Made by a program: the position numbers and the translations under genes
NCBI RefSeq assembly: GCF_910592395.1
Contig: NC_088322.1
Span: 2,668,001 to 2,732,000 of the forward strand
Reading direction: 5' to 3'
DNA: 64,000 nucleotides
DNA from: Lineus longissimus
Taxonomy: Eukaryota > Nemertea > Pilidiophora > Heteronemertea > Lineidae
Shown here: positions 37,072 through 50,031 of the stretch, piece by piece
How positions within the stretch are numbered: the first letter of the stretch is position 1
Layout of the letters: each line of letters starts with the position of its first letter
The notes under the pieces: generated by a model
Databases searched by the model: none
What the model saw: only the letters and a program-made list of their open reading frames with translations
What the model was told of the DNA's origin: nothing

Positions 37072-39008
37072 GTTACCTAGTTCAAGGAATGGTCTCAAGA
37101 GTCACTCTGTGTCACCTAGCACAAGAAACTGTCTAAAGAGTCACTCTGTGTCACCTAGTACAAGGAATGGTCTCAAGAGTCACTCTGTGTCACCTAGTAC
37201 AAGGAACAGTCTCAAGAGTCACTCTGTGACACCTAGTACAAGGAACAGTCTCACTCTGTGTCACCTAGCACAAGGAACAGTCTCAAGAGTCACTCTGTGT
37301 CACCTAGTACAAGGAACAATCTCACTCTGTGTCACCTAGCACAAGAAACAGTCTCAAGAGTCACTCTGTGTCACCTAGTACAAGGAACAGTCTCAAGAGT
37401 CACTCTGTGTCACCTAGTACAAGGAACAGTCTCACTCTGTGTCACCTAGCACAAGGAACAGTCTCACTCTGTGTCACCTAGCACAAGGAACAGTCTCAAG
37501 AGTCACTCTGTGTCACCTAGCACAAGGAACAGTCTCAAGAGTCACTCTGTGTCACCTAGTACAAGAAACAGTCTCACTCTGTGTCACCTAGCACAAGGAA
37601 CAGTCTCAAGAGTCACTCTGTGTCACCTAGCACAAGGAACAGTCTCACTCTGTGTCACCTAGCACAAGGAACAGTCTCAAGAGTCACTCTGTGTCACCTA
37701 GCACAAGGAACAGTCTCAAGAGTCACTCTGTGTCACCTAGTACAAGAAACAGTCTCACTCTGTGTCACCTAGCACAAGGAACAGTCTCAAGAGTCACTCT
37801 GTGTCACCTAGCACAAGGAACAGTCTCACTCTGTGTCACCAAACACAAGGAACAGTCTCAAGAGTCACTCTGTGTCACCTAGCACAAGGAACAGTCTCAC
37901 TCTGTGTCACCTAGCACAAGGAACAGTCTCAAGAGTCACTCTGTGTCACCTAGTACAAGGAATGGTCTCAAGAGTCACTCTGTGTCACCAAACACAAGGA
38001 ACAGTCTCAAGAGTCACTCTGTGTCACCTAGCACAAGGAACAGTCTCACTCTGTGTCACCTAGCACAAGGAACAGTCTCAAGAGTCACTCTGTGTCACCT
38101 AGTACAAGGAATGGTCTCAAGAGTCACTCTGTGTCACCTAGCACAAGGAACAGTCTCAAGAGTCACTCTGTGTCACCTAGCACAAGGAACAGTCTCACTC
38201 TGTGTCGCCTAGCACAAGGAAAAGTCTCAAGAGTCACTCTATGTCACCTAGTACAAGAAACAGTCTCACTCTGTGTCACCTAGTACAACAAACAGTCTCA
38301 AGAGTCACTCTCAGTAACCTAGTACAAGAAACAGTCTCAAGAGTCACTCTGTGTCACCTAGCACAAGAAACAGTCTCAAGAGTCACTCTGTGTCACCTAG
38401 TACAAGGAATGGTCTCAAGAGTCACTCTGTGTCACCTAGTACAAGGAATGGTCTCAAGAGTCACTCTGTGTCACCTAGCACAAGAAACTGTCTCAAGAGT
38501 CACTCTGTGTCACCTAGTACAAGGAATGGTCTCAAGAGTCACTCTGTGTCACCTAGTACAAGGAATGGTCTCAAGAGTCACTCTGTGTCACCTAGCACAA
38601 GAAACTGTCTCAAGAGTCACTCTGTGTCACCTAGTACAAGGAATGGTCTCAAGAGTCACTCTGTGTCACCTAGTACAAGGAATGGTCTCAAGAGTCACTC
38701 TGTGTCACCTAGCACAAGAAACTGTATCAAGAGTCAATCTGTGTCACCTAGCACAAGGAACAGTCTCAAGAGTCACTCTGTGTCACCTAGCACAAGAAAC
38801 TGTCTCAAGAGTCACTCTGTGTCACCTAGTACAAGGAATGGTCTCAAGAGTCACTCTGTGTCACCTAGTACAAGAAACGGTCTCAAGAGTCACTCTGTGT
38901 CACCTAGTACAAGGAATGGTCTCAAGAGTCACTCTGTGTCACCTAGCACAAGAAACTGTCTCAAGAGTCACTCTGTGTCACCTAGCACAAGGAACAGTCT
39001 CACTCTGT
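37072..39008. repeat. Segment with 181-bp and 149-bp local duplications, type II cassette
   Basis: The second cassette (36,838-37,227) ends here at a GACACC unit. The next part follows 27,399-28,160 at +9,859, with two insertions of whole units: a 181-bp repeat (37,473 and 37,654 starts) and a 149-bp repeat (37,906 and 38,055 starts). GTCGCC is at 38,204. CTCTCAGTAACC near 38,310 is a variant of the usual CTCTGAGTAACC and recurs only near 45,920. A type II cassette runs 38,353-38,976 (16 units). Confidence 0.88.
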
Positions 39009-39487
39009 GTCACCTAACACAAGGAACAGTCTCAAGAGTCACTTTGTGTCACCTAGTACAAGAAACAGTCTCACTCTGTGTCACCTAGTACAACAAACAG
39101 TCTCAAGAGTCACTCTGTGTCACCTAGTACAAGGAATGGTCTCAAGAGTCACTCTGTGTCACCTAGCACAAGGAACAGTCTCACTCTGTGTCACCTAACA
39201 CAAGGAACAGTCTCAAGAGTCACTTTGTGTCACCTAGTACAATAAACAGTCTCACTCTGTGTCACCTAGCACAAGAAACTGTCTCAAGAGTCACTCTGTG
39301 TCACCTAGTACAAGGAATGGTCTCAAGAGTCACTCTGTGTCACCTAGTACAAGGAATGGTCTCAAGAGTCACTCTGTGTCACCTAGTACAAGGAATGGTC
39401 TCAAGAGTCACTCTGTGTCACCTAGCACAAGAAACTGTCTCAAGAGTCACTCTGTGTCACCTAGCACAAGGAACAGTCTCACTCTGT
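39009..39487. repeat. Module 1 of the 195-bp step series (479 bp)
   Basis: It contains a CTAACAC unit followed by ACTTTGTG, a TACAACAAAC unit, a single NG unit, a second CTAACAC unit, a TACAATAAAC 32-bp unit and a cassette of five units (39,261-39,455, order NC, NG, NG, NG, NC), closed by a 32-bp NS unit. The part outside the cassette is 284 bp and is the same in the next three modules. Confidence 0.9.
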
Positions 39488-40161
39488 GTCACCTAACACA
39501 AGGAACAGTCTCAAGAGTCACTTTGTGTCACCTAGTACAAGAAACAGTCTCACTCTGTGTCACCTAGTACAACAAACAGTCTCAAGAGTCACTCTGTGTC
39601 ACCTAGTACAAGGAATGGTCTCAAGAGTCACTCTGTGTCACCTAGCACAAGGAACAGTCTCACTCTGTGTCACCTAACACAAGGAACAGTCTCAAGAGTC
39701 ACTTTGTGTCACCTAGTACAATAAACAGTCTCACTCTGTGTCACCTAGCACAAGAAACTGTCTCAAGAGTCACTCTGTGTCACCTAGTACAAGGAATGGT
39801 CTCAAGAGTCACTCTGTGTCACCTAGTACAAGGAATGGTCTCAAGAGTCACTCTGTGTCACCTAGCACAAGAAACTGTATCAAGAGTCAATCTGTGTCAC
39901 CTAGCACAAGGAACAGTCTCAAGAGTCACTCTGTGTCACCTAGCACAAGAAACTGTCTCAAGAGTCACTCTGTGTCACCTAGTACAAGGAATGGTCTCAA
40001 GAGTCACTCTGTGTCACCTAGTACAAGGAATGGTCTCAAGAGTCACTCTGTGTCACCTAGTACAAGGAATGGTCTCAAGAGTCACTCTGTGTCACCTAGC
40101 ACAAGAAACTGTCTCAAGAGTCACTCTGTGTCACCTAGCACAAGGAACAGTCTCACTCTGT
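39488..40161. repeat. Module 2 of the 195-bp step series (674 bp)
   Basis: The 284-bp frame is the same as in module 1, but the cassette (39,740-40,129) is ten units: NC, NG, NG, NC variant with GTATC, NS, NC, NG, NG, NG, NC. It is exactly 195 bp longer than module 1. Confidence 0.9.
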
Positions 40162-40640
40162 GTCACCTAACACAAGGAACAGTCTCAAGAGTCACTTTGT
40201 GTCACCTAGTACAAGAAACAGTCTCACTCTGTGTCACCTAGTACAACAAACAGTCTCAAGAGTCACTCTGTGTCACCTAGTACAAGGAATGGTCTCAAGA
40301 GTCACTCTGTGTCACCTAGCACAAGGAACAGTCTCACTCTGTGTCACCTAACACAAGGAACAGTCTCAAGAGTCACTTTGTGTCACCTAGTACAATAAAC
40401 AGTCTCACTCTGTGTCACCTAGCACAAGAAACTGTCTCAAGAGTCACTCTGTGTCACCTAGTACAAGGAATGGTCTCAAGAGTCACTCTGTGTCACCTAG
40501 TACAAGGAATGGTCTCAAGAGTCACTCTGTGTCACCTAGTACAAGGAATGGTCTCAAGAGTCACTCTGTGTCACCTAGCACAAGAAACTGTCTCAAGAGT
40601 CACTCTGTGTCACCTAGCACAAGGAACAGTCTCACTCTGT
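40162..40640. repeat. Module 3 of the 195-bp step series (479 bp)
   Basis: It repeats module 1 at +1,153 with a five-unit cassette at 40,414-40,608. Modules 1+2 and 3+4 therefore form a dimer-level repeat of 1,153 bp. Confidence 0.9.
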
Positions 40641-41509
40641 GTCACCTAACACAAGGAACAGTCTCAAGAGTCACTTTGTGTCACCTAGTACAAGAAACAG
40701 TCTCACTCTGTGTCACCTAGTACAACAAACAGTCTCAAGAGTCACTCTGTGTCACCTAGTACAAGGAATGGTCTCAAGAGTCACTCTGTGTCACCTAGCA
40801 CAAGGAACAGTCTCACTCTGTGTCACCTAACACAAGGAACAGTCTCAAGAGTCACTTTGTGTCACCTAGTACAATAAACAGTCTCACTCTGTGTCACCTA
40901 GCACAAGAAACTGTCTCAAGAGTCACTCTGTGTCACCTAGTACAAGGAATGGTCTCAAGAGTCACTCTGTGTCACCTAGTACAAGGAATGGTCTCAAGAG
41001 TCACTCTGTGTCACCTAACACAAGGAACAGTCTCAAGAGTCACTCTGTGTCACCTAGTACAAGGAATGGTCTCAAGAGTCACTCTGTGTCACCTAGCACA
41101 AGAAACTGTCTCAAGAGTCACTCTGTGTCACCTAGTACAAGGAATGGTCTCAAGAGTCACTCTGTGTCACCTAGTACAAGGAATGGTCTCAAGAGTCACT
41201 CTGTGTCACCTAGCACAAGAAACTGTATCAAGAGTCAATCTGTGTCACCTAGCACAAGGAACAGTCTCAAGAGTCACTCTGTGTCACCTAGCACAAGAAA
41301 CTGTCTCAAGAGTCACTCTGTGTCACCTAGTACAAGGAATGGTCTCAAGAGTCACTCTGTGTCACCTAGTACAAGGAATGGTCTCAAGAGTCACTCTGTG
41401 TCACCTAGTACAAGGAATGGTCTCAAGAGTCACTCTGTGTCACCTAGCACAAGAAACTGTCTCAAGAGTCACTCTGTGTCACCTAGCACAAGGAACAGTC
41501 TCACTCTGT
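40641..41509. repeat. Module 4 of the 195-bp step series (869 bp)
   Basis: The cassette (40,893-41,477) is fifteen units, three times the five-unit cassette. It includes one NS unit with CTAACAC (near 41,010) in place of a usual NG unit, which suggests exchange with the flanking module sequence. The end leads into the CTAACAC/ACTTTGTG module. Confidence 0.88.
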
Positions 41510-41974
41510 GTCACCTAACACAAGGAACAGTCTCAAGAGTCACTTTGTGTCACCTAACACAAGGAACAGTCTCACTCTGTGTCACCTAGCACAAGGAACA
41601 GTCTCAAGAGTCACTCTGTATCACCTAGCACAAGGAACAGTCTCACTCTGTGTCACCTAACACAAGGAACAGTCTCAAGAGTCACTCTGTGTCACCTAGC
41701 ACAAGGAACAGTCTCACTCTGTGTCACCTTGCACAAGGAACAGTCTCAAGAGTCACTCTGTGTCACCTAGTACAAGAAACAGTCTCACTCTGTGTCACCT
41801 AGTACAAGAAACAGTCTCAAGAGTCACCCTGTGTCACCAAGCACAAGAAACAGTCTCAAGAGTCACTCTGTGTCACCTAGTACAAGAAACAGTCTCACTC
41901 TGTGTCACCTAACACAAGGAACAGTCTCAAGAGTCACTTTGTGTCACCTAACACAAGGAACAGTCTCACTCTGT
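41510..41974. repeat. Linker module, first copy of a 394-bp duplication
   Basis: Bases 41,581-41,974 (CTGTATCACC unit, CTAACAC unit, CTTGCAC unit, GAGTCACCC with CACCAAGC) are repeated at 41,975-42,368, where the 1,490-bp HOR starts. Confidence 0.88.
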
Positions 41975-43464
41975 GTCACCTAGCACAAGGAACAGTCTCA
42001 AGAGTCACTCTGTATCACCTAGCACAAGGAACAGTCTCACTCTGTGTCACCTAACACAAGGAACAGTCTCAAGAGTCACTCTGTGTCACCTAGCACAAGG
42101 AACAGTCTCACTCTGTGTCACCTTGCACAAGGAACAGTCTCAAGAGTCACTCTGTGTCACCTAGTACAAGAAACAGTCTCACTCTGTGTCACCTAGTACA
42201 AGAAACAGTCTCAAGAGTCACCCTGTGTCACCAAGCACAAGAAACAGTCTCAAGAGTCACTCTGTGTCACCTAGTACAAGAAACAGTCTCACTCTGTGTC
42301 ACCTAACACAAGAAACTGTCTCAAGAGTCACTCTGTGTCACCTAGTACAAGGAACAGTCTCACTCTGTCTCACCTAGCACAAGGAACAGTCTCAAGAGTC
42401 CCTCTGTGTCACCTAGTACAAGAAACAGTCTCACTCTGTGTCACCAAGTACAAGAAACAGTCTCAAGAGTCACTCTGTGTCACCTAGTACAAGAAACAGT
42501 CTCAAGAGTCACTCTGTGTCACCTAGCACAAGAAACAGTCTCAAGAGTCACTCTGTGTCACCTAGCACAAGGAACAGTCTCACTCTGTGTCGCCTAGCAC
42601 AAGGAAAAGTCTCAAGAGTCACTCTATGTCACCTAGTACAAGAAACAGTCTCACTCTGTGTCACCTAGTACAACAAACAGTCTCAAGAGTCACTCTGAGT
42701 AACCTAGTACAAGAAACAGTCTCAAGAGTCACTCTGTGTCACCTAGCACAAGAAACAGTCTCAAGAGTCACTCTGTGTCACCTAGTACAAGGAATGGTCT
42801 CAAGAGTCACTCTGTGTCACCTAGTACAAGGAATGGTCTCAAGAGTCACTCTGTGTCACCTAGCACAAGAAACTGTCTCAAGAGTCACTCTGTGTCACCT
42901 AGTACAAGGAATGGTCTCAAGAGTCACTCTGTGTCACCTAGTACAAGGAATGGTCTCAAGAGTCACTCTGTGTCACCTAGCACAAGAAACAGTCTCAAGA
43001 GTCACTCTGTGTCACCTAGTACAAGGAATGGTCTCAAGAGTCACTCTGTGTCACCTAGTACAAGGAATGGTCTCAAGAGTCACTCTGTGTCACCTAGCAC
43101 AAGAAACTGTATCAAGAGTCAATCTGTGTCACCTAGCACAAGGAACAGTCTCAAGAGTCACTCTGTGTCACCTAGCACAAGAAACTGTCTCAAGAGTCAC
43201 TCTGTGTCACCTAGTACAAGGAATGGTCTCAAGAGTCACTCTGTGTCACCTAGTACAAGGAATGGTCTCAAGAGTCACTCTGTGTCACCTAGTACAAGGA
43301 ATGGTCTCAAGAGTCACTCTGTGTCACCTAGCACAAGAAACTGTCTCAAGAGTCACTCTGTGTCACCTAGCACAAGGAACAGTCTCACTCTGTGTCACCT
43401 AACACAAGGAACAGTCTCAAGAGTCACTTTGTGTCACCTAACACAAGGAACAGTCTCACTCTGT
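41975..43464. repeat. HOR copy, 1,490 bp (copy 1)
   Basis: The copy has the CTTGCAC unit at 42,117, CTGTCTCACC near 42,366, GAGTCCCTC near 42,397, a CACCAAGTAC unit at 42,440, GTCGCC at 42,589, CTCTGAGTAACC near 42,695 and a 16-unit type II cassette (42,738-43,361). One NC unit of the cassette is an NS unit here, near 42,972. Confidence 0.9.
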
Positions 43465-44954
43465 GTCACCTAGCACAAGGAACAGTCTCAAGAGTCACTC
43501 TGTATCACCTAGCACAAGGAACAGTCTCACTCTGTGTCACCTAACACAAGGAACAGTCTCAAGAGTCACTCTGTGTCACCTAGCACAAGGAACAGTCTCA
43601 CTCTGTGTCACCTTGCACAAGGAACAGTCTCAAGAGTCACTCTGTGTCACCTAGTACAAGAAACAGTCTCACTCTGTGTCACCTAGTACAAGAAACAGTC
43701 TCAAGAGTCACCCTGTGTCACCAAGCACAAGAAACAGTCTCAAGAGTCACTCTGTGTCACCTAGTACAAGAAACAGTCTCACTCTGTGTCACCTAACACA
43801 AGAAACTGTCTCAAGAGTCACTCTGTGTCACCTAGTACAAGGAACAGTCTCACTCTGTCTCACCTAGCACAAGGAACAGTCTCAAGAGTCCCTCTGTGTC
43901 ACCTAGTACAAGAAACAGTCTCACTCTGTGTCACCAAGTACAAGAAACAGTCTCAAGAGTCACTCTGTGTCACCTAGTACAAGAAACAGTCTCAAGAGTC
44001 ACTCTGTGTCACCTAGCACAAGAAACAGTCTCAAGAGTCACTCTGTGTCACCTAGCACAAGGAACAGTCTCACTCTGTGTCGCCTAGCACAAGGAAAAGT
44101 CTCAAGAGTCACTCTATGTCACCTAGTACAAGAAACAGTCTCACTCTGTGTCACCTAGTACAACAAACAGTCTCAAGAGTCACTCTGAGTAACCTAGTAC
44201 AAGAAACAGTCTCAAGAGTCACTCTGTGTCACCTAGCACAAGAAACAGTCTCAAGAGTCACTCTGTGTCACCTAGTACAAGGAATAGTCTCAAGAGTCAC
44301 TCTGTGTCACCTAGTACAAGGAATGGTCTCAAGAGTCACTCTGTGTCACCTAGCACAAGAAACTGTCTCAAGAGTCACTCTGTGTCACCTAGTACAAGGA
44401 ATGGTCTCAAGAGTCACTCTGTGTCACCTAGTACAAGGAATGGTCTCAAGAGTCACTCTGTGTCACCTAGCACAAGAAACTGTCTCAAGAGTCACTCTGT
44501 GTCACCTAGTACAAGGAATGGTCTCAAGAGTCACTCTGTGTCACCTAGTACAAGGAATGGTCTCAAGAGTCACTCTGTGTCACCTAGCACAAGAAACTGT
44601 ATCAAGAGTCAATCTGTGTCACCTAGCACAAGGAACAGTCTCAAGAGTCACTCTGTGTCACCTAGCACAAGAAACTGTCTCAAGAGTCACTCTGTGTCAC
44701 CTAGTACAAGGAATGGTCTCAAGAGTCACTCTGTGCCACCTAGTACAAGGAGTGGTCTCAAGAGTCACTCTGTGTCACCTAGTACAAGGAATGGTCTCAA
44801 GAGTCACTCTGTGTCACCTAGCACAAGAAACTGTCTCAAGAGTCACTCTGTGTCACCAGGCACAAGGAACAGTCTCACTCTGTGTCACCTAACACAAGGA
44901 ACAGTCTCAAGAGTCACTTTGTGTCACCTAACACAAGGAACAGTCTCACTCTGT
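43465..44954. repeat. HOR copy, 1,490 bp (copy 2)
   Basis: The unit order is the same at +1,490. GTCGCC is at 44,079 and the cassette at 44,228-44,851. The cassette carries CTGTGCCACC followed by AAGGAGTGG near 44,733-44,754, a double change also found in the cassettes at 47,453 and 50,795 but not in those at 42,738 or 45,963. A private CACCAGGC lies near 44,855. Confidence 0.9.
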
Positions 44955-46689
44955 GTCACCTAGCACAAGGAACAGTCTCAAGAGTCACTCTGTATCACCT
45001 AGCACAAGGAACAGTCTCACTCTGTGTCACCTAACACAAGGAACAGTCTCAAGAGTCACTCTGTGTCACCTAGCACAAGGAACAGTCTCACTCTGTGTCA
45101 CCTTGCACAAGGAACAGTCTCAAGAGTCACTCTGTGTCACCTAGTACAAGGAACAATCTCACTCTGTGTCACCTAGCACAAGGAACAGTCTCAAGAGTCA
45201 CTCTGTGTCACCTAGTACAAGGAACGGTCTCAAGAGTCACTCTGTGTCACCTAGTACAAGGAACAGTCTCACTCTGTGTCACCTACCACAAGGAACAGTC
45301 TCACTCTGTGTCACCTAGCACAAGGAACAGTCTCAAGAGGCACTCTGTGTCACCTAGCACAAGGAACAGTCTCACTCTGTGTCACCTAGCACAAGGAACA
45401 GTCTCACTCTGTGTCACCTAGCACAAGGAACAGTCTCAAGAGTCACTCTGTGTCACCTAGCACAAGGAACAGTCTCAAGAGTCACTCTGTGTCACCTAGT
45501 ACAAGAAACAGTCTCACTCTGTGTCACCTAGCACAAGGAACAGTCTCAAGAGTCACTCTGTGTCACCTAGCACAAGGAACAGTCTCACTCTGTGTCACCA
45601 AACACAAGGAACAGTCTCAAGAGTCACTCTGTGTCACCTAGCACAAGGAACAGTCTCACTCTGTGTCACCTAGCACAAGGAACAGTCTCAAGAGTCACTC
45701 TGTGTCACCTAGTACAAGGAATGGTCTCAAGAGTCACTCTGTGTCACCTAGCACAAGGAACAGTCTCAAGAGTCACTCTGTGTCACCTAGCACAAGGAAC
45801 AGTCTCACTCTGTGTCGCCTAGCACAAGGAAAAGTCTCAAGAGTCACTCTATGTCACCTAGTACAAGAAACAGTCTCACTCTGTGTCACCTAGTACAACA
45901 AACAGTCTCAAGAGTCACTCTCAGTAACCTAGTACAAGAAACAGTCTCAAGAGTCACTCTGTGTCACCTAGCACAAGAAACAGTCTCAAGAGTCACTCTG
46001 TGTCACCTAGTACAAGGAATGGTCTCAAGAGTCACTCTGTGTCACCTAGTACAAGGAATGGTCTCAAGAGTCACTCTGTGTCACCTAGCACAAGAAACTG
46101 TCTCAAGAGTCACTCTGTGTCACCTAGTACAAGGAATGGTCTCAAGAGTCACTCTGTGTCACCTAGTACAAGGAATGGTCTCAAGAGTCACTCTGTGTCA
46201 CCTAGCACAAGAAACTGTCTCAAGAGTCACTCTGTGTCACCTAGTACAAGGAATGGTCTCAAGAGTCACTCTGTGTCACCTAGTACAAGGAATGGTCTCA
46301 AGAGTCACTCTGTGTCACCTAGCACAAGAAACTGTATCGAGAGTCAATCTGTGTCACCTAGCACAAGGAACAGTCTCAAGAGTCACTCTGTGTCACCTAG
46401 CACAAGAAACTGTCTCAAGAGTCACTCTGTGTCACCTAGTACAAGGAATGGTCTCAAGAGTCACTCTGTGTCACCTAGTACAAGGAATGGTCTCAAGAGT
46501 CACTCTGTGTCACCTAGTACAAGGAATGGTCTCAAGAGTCACTCTGTGTCACCTAGCACAAGAAACTGTCTCAAGAGTCACTCTGTGTCACCTAGCACAA
46601 GGAACAGTCTCACTCTGTGTCACCTAACACAAGGAACAGTCTCAAGAGTCACTTTGTGTCACCTAACACAAGGAACAGTCTCACTCTGT
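44955..46689. repeat. HOR copy, 1,735 bp (chimeric)
   Basis: The start and the cassette (45,963-46,586) fit the 1,490-bp HOR. Between them, about 45,140-45,960 follows the AACAATC/CTACCAC module and then the CACCAAACAC module otherwise found at 27.4-28.1 and 37.3-38.3 kb. GTCGCC is at 45,814. CTCTCAGTAACC near 45,920 is shared only with 38.3 kb, which points to that region as the relative of the patch. Private changes include GAGGCACTC near 45,338 and TATCGAGAG near 46,336. Confidence 0.88.
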
Positions 46690-49600
46690 GTCACCTAGCA
46701 CAAGGAACAGTCTCAAGAGTCACTCTGTATCACCTAGCACAAGGAACAGTCTCACTCTGTGTCACCTAACACAAGGAACAGTCTCAAGAGTCACTCTGTG
46801 TCACCTAGCACAAGGAACAGTCTCACTCTGTGTCACCTTGCACAAGGAACAGTCTCAAGAGTCACTCTGTGTCACCTAGTACAAAAAACAGTCTCACTCT
46901 GTGTCACCTAGTACAAGAAACAGTCTCAAGAGTCACTCTGTGTCACCAAGCACAAGAAACAGTCTCAAGAGTCACTCTGTGTCACCTAGTACAAGAAACA
47001 GTCTCATTCTGTGTCACCTAACACAAGAAACTGTCTCAAGAGTCACTCTGTGTCACCTAGTACAAGGAACAGTCTCACTCTGTCTCACCTAGCACAAGGA
47101 ACAGTCTCAAGAGTCCCTCTGTGTCACCTAGTACAAGAAACAGTCTCACTCTGTGTCACCAAGTACAAGAAACAGTCTCAAGAGTCACTCTGTGTCACCT
47201 AGTACAAGAAACAGTCTCAAGAGTCACTCTGTGTCACCTAGCACAAGAAACAGTCTCAAGAGTCACTCTGTGTCACCTAGCACAAGGAACAGTCTCACTC
47301 TGTGTCGCCTAGCACAAGGAAAAGTCTCAAGAGTCACTCTATGTCACCTAGTACAAGAAACAGTCTCACTCTGTGTCACCTAGTACAACAAACAGTCTCA
47401 AGAGTCACTCTGAGTAACCTAGTACAAGAAACAGTCTCAAGAGTCACTCTGTGTCACCTAGCACAAGAAACAGTCTCAAGAGTCACTCTGTGTCACCTAG
47501 TACAAGGAATGGTCTCAAGAGTCACTCTGTGTCACCTAGTACAAGGAATGGTCTCAAGAGTCACTCTGTGTCACCTAGCACAAGAAACTGTCTCAAGAGT
47601 CACTCTGTGTCACCTAGTACAAGGAATTGTCTCAAGAGTCACTCTGTGTCACCTAGTACAAGGAATGGTCTCAAGAGTCACTCTGTGTCACCTAGCACAA
47701 GAAACTGTCTCAAGAGTCACTCTGTGTCACCTAGTACAAGGAATGGTCTCAAGAGTCACTCTGTGTCACCTAGTACAAGGAATGGTCTCAAGAGTCACTC
47801 TGTGTCACCTAGCACAAGAAACTGTATCAAGAGTCAATCTGTGTCACCTAGCACAAGGAACAGTCTCAAGAGTCACTCTGTGTCACCTAGCACAAGAAAC
47901 TGTCTCAAGAGTCACTCTGTGTCACCTAGTACAAGGAATGGTCTCAAGAGTCACTCTGTGCCACCTAGTACAAGGAGTGGTCTCAAGAGTCACTCTGTGT
48001 CACCTAGTACAAGGAATGGTCTCAAGAGTCACTCTGTGTCACCTAGCACAAGAAACTGTCTCAAGAGTCACTCTGTGTCACCTAGCACAAGGAACAGTCT
48101 CACTCTGTGTCACCTAACACAAGGAACAGTCTCAAGAGTCACTTTGTGTCACCTAACACAAGGAACAGTCTCACTCTGTGTCACCTAGCACAAGGAACAG
48201 TCTCAAGAGTCACTCTGTATCACCTAGCACAAGGAACAGTCTCACTCTGTGTCACCTAACACAAGGAACAGTCTCAAGAGTCACTCTGTGTCACCTAGCA
48301 CAAGGAACAGTCTCACTCTGTGTCACCTTGCACAAGGAACAGTCTCAAGAGTCACTCTGTGTCACCTAGTACAAGGAACAATCTCACTCTGTGTCACCTA
48401 GCACAAGGAACAGTCTCAAGAGTCACTCTGTGTCACCTAGTACAAGGAACGGTCTCAAGAGTCACTCTGTGTCACCTAGTACAAGGAACAGTCTCACTCT
48501 GTGTCACCTACCACAAGGAACAGTCTCACTCTGTGTCACCTAGCACAAGGAACAGTCTCAAGAGTCACTCTGTGTCACCTAGCACAAGGAACAGTCTCAC
48601 TCTGTGTCACCTAACACAAGGAACAGTCTCAAGAGTCACTCTGTGTCACCTTGCACAAGGAACAGTCTCACTCTGTGTCAACTAACACAAGGAACAGTCT
48701 CAAGAGTCACTCTGTGTCACCTACTACAAGAAACAGTCTCACTCTGTGTCACCTAGCACAAGGAACAGTCTCAAGAGTCACTCTGTATCACCTAGCACAA
48801 GGAACAGTCTCACTCTGTGTCACCTAGCACAAGGAACAGTCTCAAGAGTCACTCTGTGTCACCTAGCACAAGGAACAGTCTCACTCTGTGTCACCTAGCA
48901 CAAGGAACAGTCTCAAGAGTCACTCTGTGTCACCTAGCACAAGGAACAGTCTCACTCTGTGTCACCTAACACAAGGAACAGTCTCAAGAGTCACTCTGTG
49001 TCACCTAGTACAAGGAACAGTCTCAAGAGTCACTCTGTGTCACCTAGTACAAGGAATGGTCTCAAGAGTCACTCTGTGTCACCTAGCACAAGGAAGAGTC
49101 TCAAGAGTCACTCTGTGTCACCTAGCACAAGGAACAGTCTCACTCTGTGTCGCCTAGCACAAGGAAAAGTCTCAAGAGTCACTCTGTGTCACCAAGTACA
49201 AGAAACAGTCTCACTCTGTGTCACCTAGTACAAGAAACAGTCTCAAGAGTCACTCTGTGTCACCTAGTACAAGAAACAGTCTCAAGAGTCACTCTGTGTC
49301 ACCTAGCACAAGAAACTGTCTCAAGAGTCACTCTATGTCACCTAGTACAAGGAATGGTCTCAAGAGTCACTCTGTGTCACCTAGTACAAGGAATGGTCTC
49401 AAGAGTCACTCTGTGTCACCTAGTACAAGGAATGGTCTCAAGAGTCACTCTGTGTCACCTAGCACAAGAAACTGTCTCAAGAGTCACTCTGTGTCACCTA
49501 GTACAAGGAATGGTCTCAAGAGTCACTCTGTGTCACCTAGTACAAGGAATGGTCTCAAGAGTCACTCTGTGTCACCTAGCACAAGAAACTGTATCAAGAG

Positions 49601-50031
49601 TCAATCTGTGTCACCTAGCACAAGGAACAGTCTCAAGAGTCACTCTGTGTCACCTAGCACAAGAAACTGTCTCAAGAGTCACTCTGTGTCACCTAGTACA
49701 AGGAATGGTCTCAAGAGTCACTCTGTGTCACCTAGTACAAGGAATGGTCTCAAGAGTCACTCTGTGTCACCTAGTACAAGGAATGGTCTCAAGAGTCACT
49801 CTGTGTCACCCAGCACAAGAAACTGTCTCAAGAGTCACTCTGTGTCACCTAGTACAAGGAATGGTCTCAAGAGTCACTCTGTGTTACCTAGTTCAAGGAA
49901 TGGTCTCAAGAGTCACTCTGTGTCACCTAGCACAATAAACTGTCTAAAGAGTCACTCTGTGTCACCTAGTACAAGGAATGGTCTCAAGAGTCACTCTGTG
50001 TCACCTAACACAAGGAACAGTCTCACTCTGT
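46690..50031. repeat. HOR copy, 3,342 bp (copy 1)
   Basis: The copy fuses a type II part (GTCGCC at 47,304, cassette 47,453-48,076 with the GTGCCACC/GGAGTGG pair) and a type I part (GTCGCC at 49,149, cassette 49,298-49,999). Private changes include TACAAAAAAC near 46,882, GTCTCATTC near 47,003, GTTTTC-free CTTCTGTG context near 47,010 as read in the landmark order, and GGAATTGTC near 47,624. CACAATAAACTG near 49,931 is shared with the next copy. Confidence 0.88.
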
